From positions 1 through 64,000 of the forward strand of contig JAEZGI010000001.1 in the NCBI GenBank assembly GCA_023416995.1: 64,000 bases of DNA, written 5' to 3'. Of the stretch, positions 1-7,222 are shown piece after piece; within the stretch, counting starts at the first letter, position 1, and each line of letters opens with the position of its first letter. The position numbers and the translations under genes were made by a program. The stretch comes from Bacteroidota bacterium (GTDB taxonomy: Bacteria; Bacteroidota; Bacteroidia; Chitinophagales; Chitinophagaceae). The notes under the pieces are model-generated. The model saw nothing but the letters and a program-made list of their open reading frames with translations, ran no database searches and had not been told where the DNA came from.

Positions 1-961
1 CCTGTAATTCATCGCGCAGCCATTGTACAACTGCACCAGCAATAAAGATGCTGCCCTCGAGCGCATATTCCACCCTGTTATGAAGTTTCCATGCGATGGT
101 TGTAAGCAGGTTGTTTTTTGAAGCAACAGCTTTGTCGCCGGTATTCATCAACATAAAACAACCCGTGCCATAAGTATTTTTAACCATGCCCGGTTGGGTG
201 CACATTTGTCCGAATAAGGCTGCCTGCTGATCGCCGGCAATACCCGCAATAGGTATATTGGCATTGTTAACGACTGCGTCAGTAACGCCATAAGTTTTAC
301 TTGATGGTTTTACTTCGGGCAGCATAGCTTTAGGTACAGTAAACAGCTGCAGCAGATCTTCGTCCCATTCACAGGTGTGAATATTCAGCAGCATGGTGCG
401 TGAAGCGTTGCTCAAATCTGTGATATGAATTTTGCCGCCGGTCAATTTCCATACCAGCCAGCTATCAACCGTACCGAAACATAGCTGACCATTTTCAGCT
501 TTGGCGCGTACACCATCTACGTTGTCCAGTATCCATTTAAGTTTCGTGGCGGAAAAGTAAGCGTCTATTACCAGACCTGTTTTTTCCTGGATCATCGGGG
601 AATGACCAGAGGCTTTGAGTTCATCACAATAAGCTGCGGTGCGCCGGTCCTGCCAAACAATGGCATTATACACCGGTATACCGGTTTCACGGTCCCATAC
701 AATCGTTGTTTCACGCTGGTTGGTGATACCAATCGCAGCAACACCATCTGTCTTAATACCAGCCTTAGCCATCACCTCGGCCATCACACTGAACTGACTT
801 GCCCAGATCTGTTCGGGGTCATGTTCAACCCAACCGGCTTTGGGGTATATCTGTGTAAACTCTTTCTGTGCTACTGCGCCAATGCTGCCTGAATGATCGA
901 ACAGTATTGCTCTTGAACTGGTTGTTCCCTGGTCGAGGGACATGATGTACTTTGAAGCCAT
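1..961 (-). CDS. glpK: Glycerol kinase, C-terminus cut by window edge
   Basis: The visible part is the N-terminal 320 or so residues; the 3' end lies before base 1. The protein begins MASKYIMSLDQGTTSSRAIL, the FGGY-kinase phosphate-1 motif (DQGTTSSR). Near the cut edge it contains ALEGSIFIAGAVVQWLRD, the conserved FGGY signature of GlpK. The family phosphorylates glycerol with ATP to sn-glycerol 3-phosphate in the cytoplasm. The start at 961 is the only ATG placed correctly before the DQGTT motif. The next gene downstream on this strand is outside the window, so coupling to glpF or glpD cannot be seen. The family assignment is secure. Confidence 0.96.
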   Translation of the reverse strand, partial: MASKYIMSLDQGTTSSRAILFDHSGSIGAVAQKEFTQIYPKAGWVEHDPEQIWASQFSVMAEVMAKAGIKTDGVAAIGITNQRETTIVWDRETGIPVYNAIVWQDRRTAAYCDELKASGHSPMIQEKTGLVIDAYFSATKLKWILDNVDGVRAKAENGQLCFGTVDSWLVWKLTGGKIHITDLSNASRTMLLNIHTCEWDEDLLQLFTVPKAMLPEVKPSSKTYGVTDAVVNNANIPIAGIAGDQQAALFGQMCTQPGMVKNTYGTGCFMLMNTGDKAVASKNNLLTTIAWKLHNRVEYALEGSIFIAGAVVQWLRDELQ

Positions 962-1024
962 GCAATCGTATTTAGATCGCAAAAGGTAATTAAAAAATAC
1001 AGTTCAGGTGTTAAGGAAAGGTTT

Positions 1025-3544
1025 TTAAAACGCTACACGAAAACTACCAAAGATGCCAAACTTCTTTGCGCGCTCAACTGGCAATGGAGTAGGGGATAAT
1101 CTCCAGACGAAATCTACCCGGAAGAAACGAAATATATTATCTACTCCCGTACCCAATTCCAGGTACGTTTTTTTGTTCAGCGATTCAAATTTTGGTAAGT
1201 CGCTGTTGAGGTCAAGATTATATAACCTGTTCTCTTCGCTTAAGCCTCCCCAAAGCGCCTTGGCGGACCAGAACTGTCGCAGCTTTAGTTTGCGCATAAA
1301 AGGTATAAGACGGAATATACCGTTGCCGAAGTTATGTTCTACATTGATGCCCGCATAACGATCATGTATATACTCATACCTGTTCATCAGGTTGAACGCA
1401 TAGCGGTTGTAATAATATATCTCATTGCCCGGTGCAACATCCAACAACATGTAAGGAAGCTTTCCGTAAGTTTTACCACCGAACACATTGTAGTAAATGG
1501 TTCCATAGGGCGGAATGTTTGAGAAATCTGAAATACTGGCGCTGATCTTATGATAATCAAAATTGCTTCCAAATGCACCCTTAAATCCGCGTGTGTATTT
1601 AGCTTCTATGATAGGCAGCGGGCTACCGAGACTATACCTGTAAAAGCTGTTTTCAAGAAACTTTTCAAGATAAGCAAAACGTAAACGGACCGATAGCTCT
1701 GAAGTAACCAATTCATCTGCAAACAGGGTTTTTGGAGGCAGATTACGCAATGGTTCATATTTCTTGTGTAAGCCTCCCAATGTCACAGAAAAGCCAGGCT
1801 TCCACTCCTTAAACAGATCCACCTTCTTTTCATCTGTCATAAGAAATTTGATTGGCACCCCGTTTTTCCGGATAGCGAGTGCAAAAATGTTGTCCTGTGT
1901 TATCTGATCATAATAATTCTGCCCATAATCTATATCTCTTTTATAGGACGCATAGATATAGGAACGGGGATTTTTATTAAACAGGTACATACCATCCAGT
2001 TGATACTTGAACTGCTGATCGCCAAAACCATAAGCCAGGTATCCATGCAGTATAACATCTTTGCTGAAGTGTTTATTGGTACCCAGGTCGAACCGCATAC
2101 GCAAACCTTCCTGTACATTATAGGTTACCCAATTGAACCAGGGCCCCAACTGGTAATTGCCAACATTCAGATAGCCGGTTGTAAGAAAAGTGATCTTACG
2201 TGTAAGCGTTTTGAAAGCTGGCATCTTAAGCAATGTGTCGATGGTCTGATACAATGCCTGTTCGCTGCTGGTTAGTTCTTCATGTCTCGCTTCTACCCAA
2301 AATGAATCAGATACATTACGGGCTGACTCAGGCAGGATAGTTTCTTCAGGAACAGTGTTTTTATCGAGCTCAGCTATTACACGCGGATCATTTGTTAGTA
2401 TGTTATCGTACGTGGTTGTTTTACGACCGATTGCCGATAAACGTTTTTCGCCAAGAGCTGAAAGATCCACAACAAATTTATCGCGTGCTAAAAACCAGGT
2501 GCTGTCGTTGATGAGTTTGTATTCCTGGATCAGGCTGAGTTTATCAACGTAATTGATGTTGGCGTCTTTTGATAAACGAAGATTCATTTTCTGGACGGCG
2601 AATGTGGTGTCATGTATCCAACAATCTCCTTCAAAAGTGTTTTCACCTTGTCGTTTTGCTGTGAAAGTAAAATGTATGAGCCGGCGGCCATCAACGACTT
2701 GCGTATCGAGAACTTTGTACCGGTAGTAGTTATCACCATTATCGCTGATGGGGCTGATAAATTTTTTATCCATCACCGGGATAAAATTGCTGTAAAAATT
2801 GATGTTCTGATCCATTCCTCCTAAAAGCCTGGTGACACTTTCATTGTTCACGCCAATGGTTTTGGCACCTTTGAACACTTCACGGCGGCGGGTGGGATTG
2901 CGTTGGTAATAATAGTCGGAGATCGCTTCAGTAAGATAAACCGGCAAATAAGGATTTCCTTCTTCAGTAGTATCTACATTGTTAAAAACAAAATTGAATT
3001 GCTTTAGATTAAGCAAAGGGATCTTTTCAAGATTTTTTGGTTTGAGATTTTTTATATCAATCTCCAGTTTATTGTAGAGTTCGTAACCGAAATTGTTGAA
3101 GCGATAACGGTCGTTAAATGGTTTTCTTTTTACGATTCGTTTCCACATCAGGTAACCGCGGTCAATTGTTTTACGTACCACCACAGCACCTTCATATTTG
3201 CCCCGTTCGAGTTGTATAGTGATATCAATTACACCGTCTTTAGCTTTATTGGTAAGATTGGTATCGATAGGCAACTTGAAATCCTGGTATCCGACATAGG
3301 TAACACGTAGCGTGTCGTCCGGCCATTCGTTGAAACTGAATTCGAATGCACCCGTGGCGTCACTGAGTTTACCACCCGTACCTTTTATAAAGTCGATTGA
3401 GGCGAACGGTACTGGTTCAGCACTATGAACGTCTTTAATAAAACCCCGGAGGATTTTTACCTGGGCGTTTGATTGGAAACTATAAAATAGGACAAGGAGA
3501 GCAAAAAATATCTTAACTACCGTTTTTTCACGATGAACGATCAT
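1025..3544 (-). CDS. DUF5686 outer-membrane protein with carboxypeptidase-regulatory-like domain
   Basis: About 839 residues. I chose the ATG at 3544 because it gives a clean signal peptide (MIVHREKTVVKIFFALLVLFYSFQSNAQ); the frame is open about 32 codons further upstream, but that extension would bury the signal. After cleavage comes a CarboxypepD_reg-like beta-sandwich (about residues 30-120: RGFIKDVHSAEPVPFASIDF, then DDTLRVTYVGYQDFKL). The rest matches the DUF5686 architecture, with many aromatic-rich alternating strands towards the C-terminus that read as an outer-membrane beta-barrel. It ends in ...FGSFRVAF, a terminal aromatic typical of barrel proteins. Family members are common in Bacteroidota; their substrate is unknown. 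It is divergent from the membrane protein at 3871. Confidence 0.85.
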   Translation of the reverse strand: MIVHREKTVVKIFFALLVLFYSFQSNAQVKILRGFIKDVHSAEPVPFASIDFIKGTGGKLSDATGAFEFSFNEWPDDTLRVTYVGYQDFKLPIDTNLTNKAKDGVIDITIQLERGKYEGAVVVRKTIDRGYLMWKRIVKRKPFNDRYRFNNFGYELYNKLEIDIKNLKPKNLEKIPLLNLKQFNFVFNNVDTTEEGNPYLPVYLTEAISDYYYQRNPTRRREVFKGAKTIGVNNESVTRLLGGMDQNINFYSNFIPVMDKKFISPISDNGDNYYRYKVLDTQVVDGRRLIHFTFTAKRQGENTFEGDCWIHDTTFAVQKMNLRLSKDANINYVDKLSLIQEYKLINDSTWFLARDKFVVDLSALGEKRLSAIGRKTTTYDNILTNDPRVIAELDKNTVPEETILPESARNVSDSFWVEARHEELTSSEQALYQTIDTLLKMPAFKTLTRKITFLTTGYLNVGNYQLGPWFNWVTYNVQEGLRMRFDLGTNKHFSKDVILHGYLAYGFGDQQFKYQLDGMYLFNKNPRSYIYASYKRDIDYGQNYYDQITQDNIFALAIRKNGVPIKFLMTDEKKVDLFKEWKPGFSVTLGGLHKKYEPLRNLPPKTLFADELVTSELSVRLRFAYLEKFLENSFYRYSLGSPLPIIEAKYTRGFKGAFGSNFDYHKISASISDFSNIPPYGTIYYNVFGGKTYGKLPYMLLDVAPGNEIYYYNRYAFNLMNRYEYIHDRYAGINVEHNFGNGIFRLIPFMRKLKLRQFWSAKALWGGLSEENRLYNLDLNSDLPKFESLNKKTYLELGTGVDNIFRFFRVDFVWRLSPTPLPVERAKKFGIFGSFRVAF

Positions 3545-3870
3545 AAAACAAAAATACGCTATGAATACGAGATCCTTTTTTTTGAAAATAACACCTGGAT
3601 TGCCGAGGATCAGAATTTTGATATGGACGCTGCATGACAAACTGTTAATGTTTATCGCGGGCGGGAAAGCAATCGCGGGTGAAACCAGGATCGGAAAGCC
3701 AGGTACCTGAGATGGACGATCGTCGCCGGTAAATATTGTAAAGGCTTTCAGATTTCTTTGCTAGGCCGGTTTACTCTTCTTTCGAATTTGCGAAGCCTTA
3801 CTTTTTTTTCTTCAAAACTTTTTGGAAGAGTGCCGATTTCTTCGCTACTTTGCAACACAAAGCACTTTAT
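3545..3870. other. Divergent intergenic region
   Basis: There are 326 bases without a convincing gene between the DUF5686 gene and the membrane protein at 3871. Any promoters for both divergent genes must lie here. The only feature I could pick out is the palindromic box at 3848-3862, annotated separately. The stretch around 3655-3735 is comparatively GC-rich, but I see no RNA gene in it. Confidence 0.5.
3848..3862. promoter_or_regulatory. Palindromic operator-like box, copy 1
   Basis: CTTTGCAACACAAAG is an imperfect inverted repeat 8 bases before the ATG at 3871. It overlaps a -7-like sequence (TACTTTG, 3846-3852). A near-identical 15-mer (CTTTGCAATGCAAAG, a perfect inverted repeat) follows the HTH gene at 4841-4855, and both are continued by GC(A/G)CTTTA. 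The position suggests an operator bound by the winged-helix protein encoded at 4525. This is inferred from position and symmetry only. Confidence 0.5.
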
Positions 3871-4491
3871 ATGCACACTGACCAGTCGCTGGAAACCTTA
3901 AGGGATATAAAAAAGATGATGGAGCGGTCTTCCCGTTTTATTTCTTTGAGCGGATTGAGCGGGATCGCGGCGGGGATTTGTGCGCTGGCGGGGGCATGGT
4001 TGGGGCGGAAAGAAATTGTTGCGTTCCAGGAGAGAAGCGGAAAATACAGTGAGGGTTCAGTGCTGGAGCTTGAACGGTCGTTGATTGTAATTGCAGCGGG
4101 TGTGTTTGTAGCGGCCTTAATCTCGGCTTTTGTATTTACATTCCGGCGCGCCAAACAGCATGGGCTGCCGATCTGGAACATCACAACACGGAAGCTGATG
4201 CTGAACACCCTGATTCCACTGGCCGCCGGCGGCATATTCATTATGGGGTTGATGTATCATGGAGCAACTGCTTTTGTGGGGCCGGCTTGCCTGGTGTTTT
4301 ATGGTCTGGCACTTGTAAACGGCTCAAATCATACACTTGGCGAAATCCGGTATCTGGGGTATTGTGAGATAATTCTCGGCGTGGTTTGTTTATGGTTGCC
4401 CGGGCATAGCCTGCTTTTTTGGGCCATGGGTTTCGGAATACTGCACATCGTGTACGGTATGATCATGTGGTTGAAGTACGACAGGAAGTAA
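3871..4491 (+). CDS. Four-to-six-helix membrane protein, function unknown
   Basis: 206 residues from ATG 3871 (MHTDQSLETLRDIKKMMERSSRF). An upstream TTG at 3850 is in frame but falls inside the palindromic box, so I did not use it. A short charged N-terminal helix is followed by hydrophobic segments at about 27-45, 70-90, 105-125, 128-147 and 150-195, ending in a basic MWLKYDRK tail. It sits 33 bases before a winged-helix regulator on the same strand. In Bacteroidota, small membrane proteins are often encoded directly before HTH_34 regulators, so the pair probably forms one transcription unit. I do not recognise a catalytic motif and assign no function. Confidence 0.75.
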   Translation: MHTDQSLETLRDIKKMMERSSRFISLSGLSGIAAGICALAGAWLGRKEIVAFQERSGKYSEGSVLELERSLIVIAAGVFVAALISAFVFTFRRAKQHGLPIWNITTRKLMLNTLIPLAAGGIFIMGLMYHGATAFVGPACLVFYGLALVNGSNHTLGEIRYLGYCEIILGVVCLWLPGHSLLFWAMGFGILHIVYGMIMWLKYDRK

Positions 4492-4524
4492 CATAAGAGG
4501 CAGTTTCATCAAAATTATCAGCGG

Positions 4525-4824
4525 TTGAAAAACCCAATACAAAATCTGAATAAAATATTTGAAAGTCGCATCCGGCTGGGCGTGATGAGTATTCTTATGG
4601 TGAATGAGGAGGTGAGTTTCAATGATCTGAAACAAATGATGGAGGTGACAGATGGCAATCTTGCTTCGCACCTGGTAAATCTTGAAGAAAACGGCTATGT
4701 GAAAGTGCATAAAAGATTTATTGGAAGAAAAACAAACACAACATATGCTATTACAAAAGTTGGCGAAAAAGCATTTCGTGAGCACGTGGAAGCATTGGAG
4801 AACATGATCAAGGGTATTAAATAA
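4525..4824 (+). CDS. Winged-helix transcriptional regulator (HTH_34 type)
   Basis: 99 residues starting at a TTG (MKNPIQNLNKIFESRIRLGVM); no ATG is available before the conserved start of the domain. The fold reads as a single winged helix: FESRIRLGVMSILM (helix 1), VSFNDLKQMMEV and DGNLASHLVNLEENGYV (recognition helix), then the wing KRFIGRKTNTTYAIT. This is the HTH_34/ArsR-like family common in Bacteroidota, usually without an effector domain. It probably acts as an autoregulatory repressor with the membrane protein at 3871 as partner. Palindromic boxes lie both upstream of that gene and 16 bases after this stop codon. The family call is strong; the ligand is unknown. Confidence 0.85.
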   Translation: MKNPIQNLNKIFESRIRLGVMSILMVNEEVSFNDLKQMMEVTDGNLASHLVNLEENGYVKVHKRFIGRKTNTTYAITKVGEKAFREHVEALENMIKGIK

Positions 4825-4840
4825 TTTTTTTGTCTCCCCA

Positions 4841-4855
4841 CTTTGCAATGCAAAG
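4841..4855. promoter_or_regulatory. Palindromic operator-like box, copy 2
   Basis: CTTTGCAATGCAAAG is a perfect 7-1-7 inverted repeat, followed by CGCTTTAA. It is the second copy of the box at 3848-3862, in the same orientation, 16 bases after the stop of the HTH gene. No gene follows for about 200 bases (the next is at 5064), so it may control a longer leader of the diacylglycerol kinase gene or serve as a secondary binding site. Function is inferred. Confidence 0.5.
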
Positions 4856-5063
4856 CGCTTTAAGCCTTTTAAAAGGAATGTGATGTGATCATTTGTTTAT
4901 GCATTGTTGCCGGTGCTGCTATTGTAAAAATTGAATTTTGTGATGAAGCCAGCGCTTTCAGTCATTTACTTTCAGGATGTATTGTTTCAGTGATTTGTAA
5001 AACTTATCCGAACGCATCGAAACAACAGTTGTATAAGTTTATTTACCTTAACTATTGAATCAT

Positions 5064-5438
5064 ATGATGAAGGACGAAAAATTTTCAATACGGGCACGAC
5101 TTTCAAGCTTCAGATTTTCTTTTGAAGGACTTGCTGCGTTTTTTAAACGTGAGCATAACTCATGGATTCACTTCGTCGCCACCCTGGCGGTGTTTGCCAC
5201 AGCTGCCATTGCAGGCGTAACAAAAACGGAGTTACTTGCTCTTGTGTTTGCTATCGGTTTTGTGTGGGTTGCAGAAATCTTCAACACCTGCATAGAACGC
5301 ATCATGGATCATACAAGTCCGGAAAGACATCCGGATGTAAAGTTTATCAAGGATCTCGCGTCGGGCGGGGTATTAGTCGCTGCCATCACTGCTGTGATTG
5401 TCGGACTGATCATCTTTGTTCCGAAGTTCTTCTGGTAG
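5064..5438 (+). CDS. dgkA: Diacylglycerol kinase family protein (prokaryotic DgkA)
   Basis: About 124 residues from ATG 5064; a TTG at 5055 and an ATG at 5067 are alternatives. The protein has the compact three-helix DgkA layout: a cytoplasmic amphipathic start (RARLSSFRFSFEGLAAFFKREHNSW), then helices at about 34-52 and 56-74, the signature WVAEIFNTCIERIMD (the conserved E-x-x-N-T-x-I-E motif that binds lipid and Mg-ATP), and a last helix VAAITAVIVGLIIFVP. Homologues phosphorylate diacylglycerol or undecaprenol in the inner membrane. Length and motif are normal for the family. Substrate (diacylglycerol versus undecaprenol) cannot be told from sequence. Confidence 0.92.
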   Translation: MMKDEKFSIRARLSSFRFSFEGLAAFFKREHNSWIHFVATLAVFATAAIAGVTKTELLALVFAIGFVWVAEIFNTCIERIMDHTSPERHPDVKFIKDLASGGVLVAAITAVIVGLIIFVPKFFW

Positions 5439-5466
5439 CCACTCGTCAAATTATTTAAACATTATC

Positions 5467-5529
5467 ATGATACTCCTGCTATACCTGGTGATCCTTTTCA
5501 TCGTGCGTGCAGTATTTGCCTGCTGCTGA
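5467..5529 (+). CDS. Possible 20-residue hydrophobic peptide
   Basis: An ATG-to-TGA frame encodes MILLLYLVILFIVRAVFACC, almost entirely hydrophobic with a single arginine. It sits 28 bases after the dgkA stop and 41 bases before the DUF1361 gene, so it would be co-transcribed with either. A one-helix membrane peptide of this kind is plausible, but a frame of this length can occur by chance. Confidence 0.25.
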   Translation: MILLLYLVILFIVRAVFACC

Positions 5530-5570
5530 TGGTCGTTAATTAAGTTTTCAAACAATAAAAAAAAATCAAG

Positions 5571-6272
5571 ATGTTGAATATAATTTCAAGACAATCCATT
5601 TTAGTAGCCAATGTGCTTCGTTTATCTTTTCTGAAATCAGAGATGGATCGTTTACTTACCTGGTCGGCTATTTTCAGTGTCGCCATGGTTGTGGTCCGGA
5701 TCTGGTATACCGGCGAATACACATTTGTATTCATGCCCTGGAACCTTTTCCTGGCCGTGGTTCCGTACTGTCTGGTGCAGTTGTTTGGTCATCGTTTGCT
5801 GAGCAGATCACGAACTGTTGGTTTTGTATTGTTGTTTATTACCTGGTTGTTGTTTGTGCCAAATACGTTTTACATGATTACCGATCTGTTCCATTTATAT
5901 CAACGTGATACTGTTCCGAAATGGTTCGATCTGGTGTTATTGATGTCATTTGCCTGGAACGGCCTGGTGCTGGGAACCTTATCGATTCGTAAGATGGAGA
6001 AATTGCTTGCCGTGCGTCTTCCCCGCCTGTCGGGCAATATCTTTGTTGCCGCCATGATGTTATTAAACGCTTTCGGTGTTTACCTTGGCCGCTATCTCCG
6101 CTTTAATAGCTGGGATGTTGTTACCAATCCCTTTGATCTTTTTCTGCAAATTCTAAATCTTGTTTTTGACCCGCTTGAATACAAAGGTGCATGGGCCATG
6201 ATCCTTTCTTTCGCCATCATGATGACCATCATGTACCAGATGCTCAAAAAACTCAGCAGACGGTTAAGCTGA
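5571..6272 (+). CDS. DUF1361 membrane protein
   Basis: 233 residues from ATG 5571, preceded by an A-rich leader and no clear Shine-Dalgarno sequence. About seven hydrophobic segments are visible (for example WSAIFSVAMVVVRIWY, FLAVVPYCLVQLF, VGFVLLFITWLLFVP, LVLLMSFAWNGLVLG, IFVAAMMLLNAFGVYLG and MILSFAIMMTIMYQ). The motifs PWNLFLA, WLLFVPNTFYMITDL and YLGRYLRFNSWDV are characteristic of DUF1361. The family's function is not established. It is followed by almost 1 kb of repeat-rich DNA with no gene. Confidence 0.88.
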   Translation: MLNIISRQSILVANVLRLSFLKSEMDRLLTWSAIFSVAMVVVRIWYTGEYTFVFMPWNLFLAVVPYCLVQLFGHRLLSRSRTVGFVLLFITWLLFVPNTFYMITDLFHLYQRDTVPKWFDLVLLMSFAWNGLVLGTLSIRKMEKLLAVRLPRLSGNIFVAAMMLLNAFGVYLGRYLRFNSWDVVTNPFDLFLQILNLVFDPLEYKGAWAMILSFAIMMTIMYQMLKKLSRRLS

Positions 6273-6290
6273 TGGCCCCCTGCTCCAAAA

Positions 6291-6336
6291 GAATCAGAAC
6301 AAAGAAAGAATCAGAACAAAGAAAAGAATCAGAACA
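6291..6336. repeat. Three short direct repeats (GAATCAGAACA)
   Basis: GAATCAGAACA occurs at 6291-6301, 6308-6318 and 6326-6336, with 17-18 base periodicity and AAAGAA-type spacers, 18 bases after the DUF1361 stop. The periodicity is close to two helical turns. This may be slippage-derived sequence or a tandem protein-binding site. Confidence 0.75.
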
Positions 6337-6435
6337 TACAGCACAGCGGGAATTCAAATCAACCTGACTGATCCCCTCACACCAACAAGATTGTTCAAGC
6401 AGTGCAATTCTGCAATAAGTTTTGTCAACAAACTT

Positions 6436-6920
6436 GTGCAATAGAAGGTGAAGTAAAAACATCGGTAATAATACACACCAGAATTATGCAGTGGGAGGTG
6501 GAAGTAAACGTGCAGGAAGAATAGGCATAGGATTATGCAATGCGCAACGGAAATAAAAATGCGCAGGAAGAATAGACACCAGAATTATGCAGTGGGAGGT
6601 GAAAGTAAAAACGTGCAGGAAGAATAGGCATCAGGATTATGCAATGCGCAACGAAAATAAAAATGCGCTGGAAGAATAGACACCAGAGTTTTGCAGTGCG
6701 CAGCGGAAGCAAAAGCGTGCAGAAAGAATAAGCAGGAACGTTGCAACGATAAGTAGAATTAAACGCGGAGGAAGAAGCCGCATTGCAAAGATGCGGGAAG
6801 AACGTGCAATAAGATCTTGCAGTGGAAACTTGAAGTAGGAGCTCGCAGAGCCTATGATCAAACACGCATCAGGCTTGTACCGTGAGAATCGAAAGTAGAA
6901 ACCTGGAGGAAGATTGTGGA
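6436..6920. repeat. Degenerate tandem repeat array, about 51-bp unit
   Basis: The clearest units run from about 6474 to 6730. Each has the pattern ATTATGCA(G/A)TG then a GA-rich part, a run AAGTAAAAA, and ends GTGCAGGAAGAATAG. Two sub-types alternate: one begins ACACCAGAATTATGCAGTGG, the other CAT(C/A)(A/G)GGATTATGCAATGCG. About five good copies are flanked by decayed ones out to about 6920 (for example TTGCAGTGGAAACTTGAAGTAGGA near 6817). The higher-order alternation implies duplication of a two-unit block. The minus-strand open frames here simply reflect the repeat. Confidence 0.8.
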
Positions 6921-6950
6921 GCGAAATCGAATTGTAAGCTCGTGCGGGGA

Positions 6951-7144
6951 GGCGCGGGGGATGAGGTGGGTGCCTTATTTTCCCGCAATAGTATTCCCAA
7001 AGCAACATCACGGCGAACAACCGCTAACCAGACATAGACGTTACAAAGCCGATCAAAGCCCCACAGCTGATAGCAAACAAACCTCTCCGAAAACAAACGC
7101 CTGATGAATCGGGAAAATTCAGCAGCCACCTCATCCCCCGCGCC
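6951..7144. repeat. Spaced 19-bp perfect inverted repeat
   Basis: GGCGCGGGGGATGAGGTGG at 6951-6969 is exactly complementary to 7126-7144, with 156 bases between. The arms are far more GC-rich than their surroundings. There is no open frame for a transposase between them and no obvious target duplication, so it could be a decayed non-autonomous element or a structured RNA or DNA site. It directly follows the degenerate tandem array. Confidence 0.7.
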
Positions 7145-7222
7145 GACCACAGCGAAGGCTGATCGAAAAATACAACCGACGGATTAAATAGCTATTTTTA
7201 TTTCTTTCAAATTAAAACTGCT

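Larger units (their letters stand above)
6273..7222. other. Gene-free repeat-rich intergenic region
   Basis: About 950 bases lie between the DUF1361 gene and the M28 peptidase gene. Several short open frames occur on the minus strand, but they follow the repeat periodicity, carry no recognisable domain and are not believable genes. The region contains three short direct repeats, a degenerate tandem array and a spaced inverted repeat, each annotated separately. The promoter of the M28 gene should lie in the AT-rich last 40 bases. Confidence 0.7.

Noticed and set aside
6951..7144. An insertion sequence.
   Set aside because: The arms match terminal inverted repeats in form, but there is no transposase frame between them and no target-site duplication.
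6474..7150. Several open frames on the minus strand (around 6253-7150) as proteins.
   Set aside because: They mirror the tandem repeats, have biased composition and no recognisable domain, and overlap each other in different frames.
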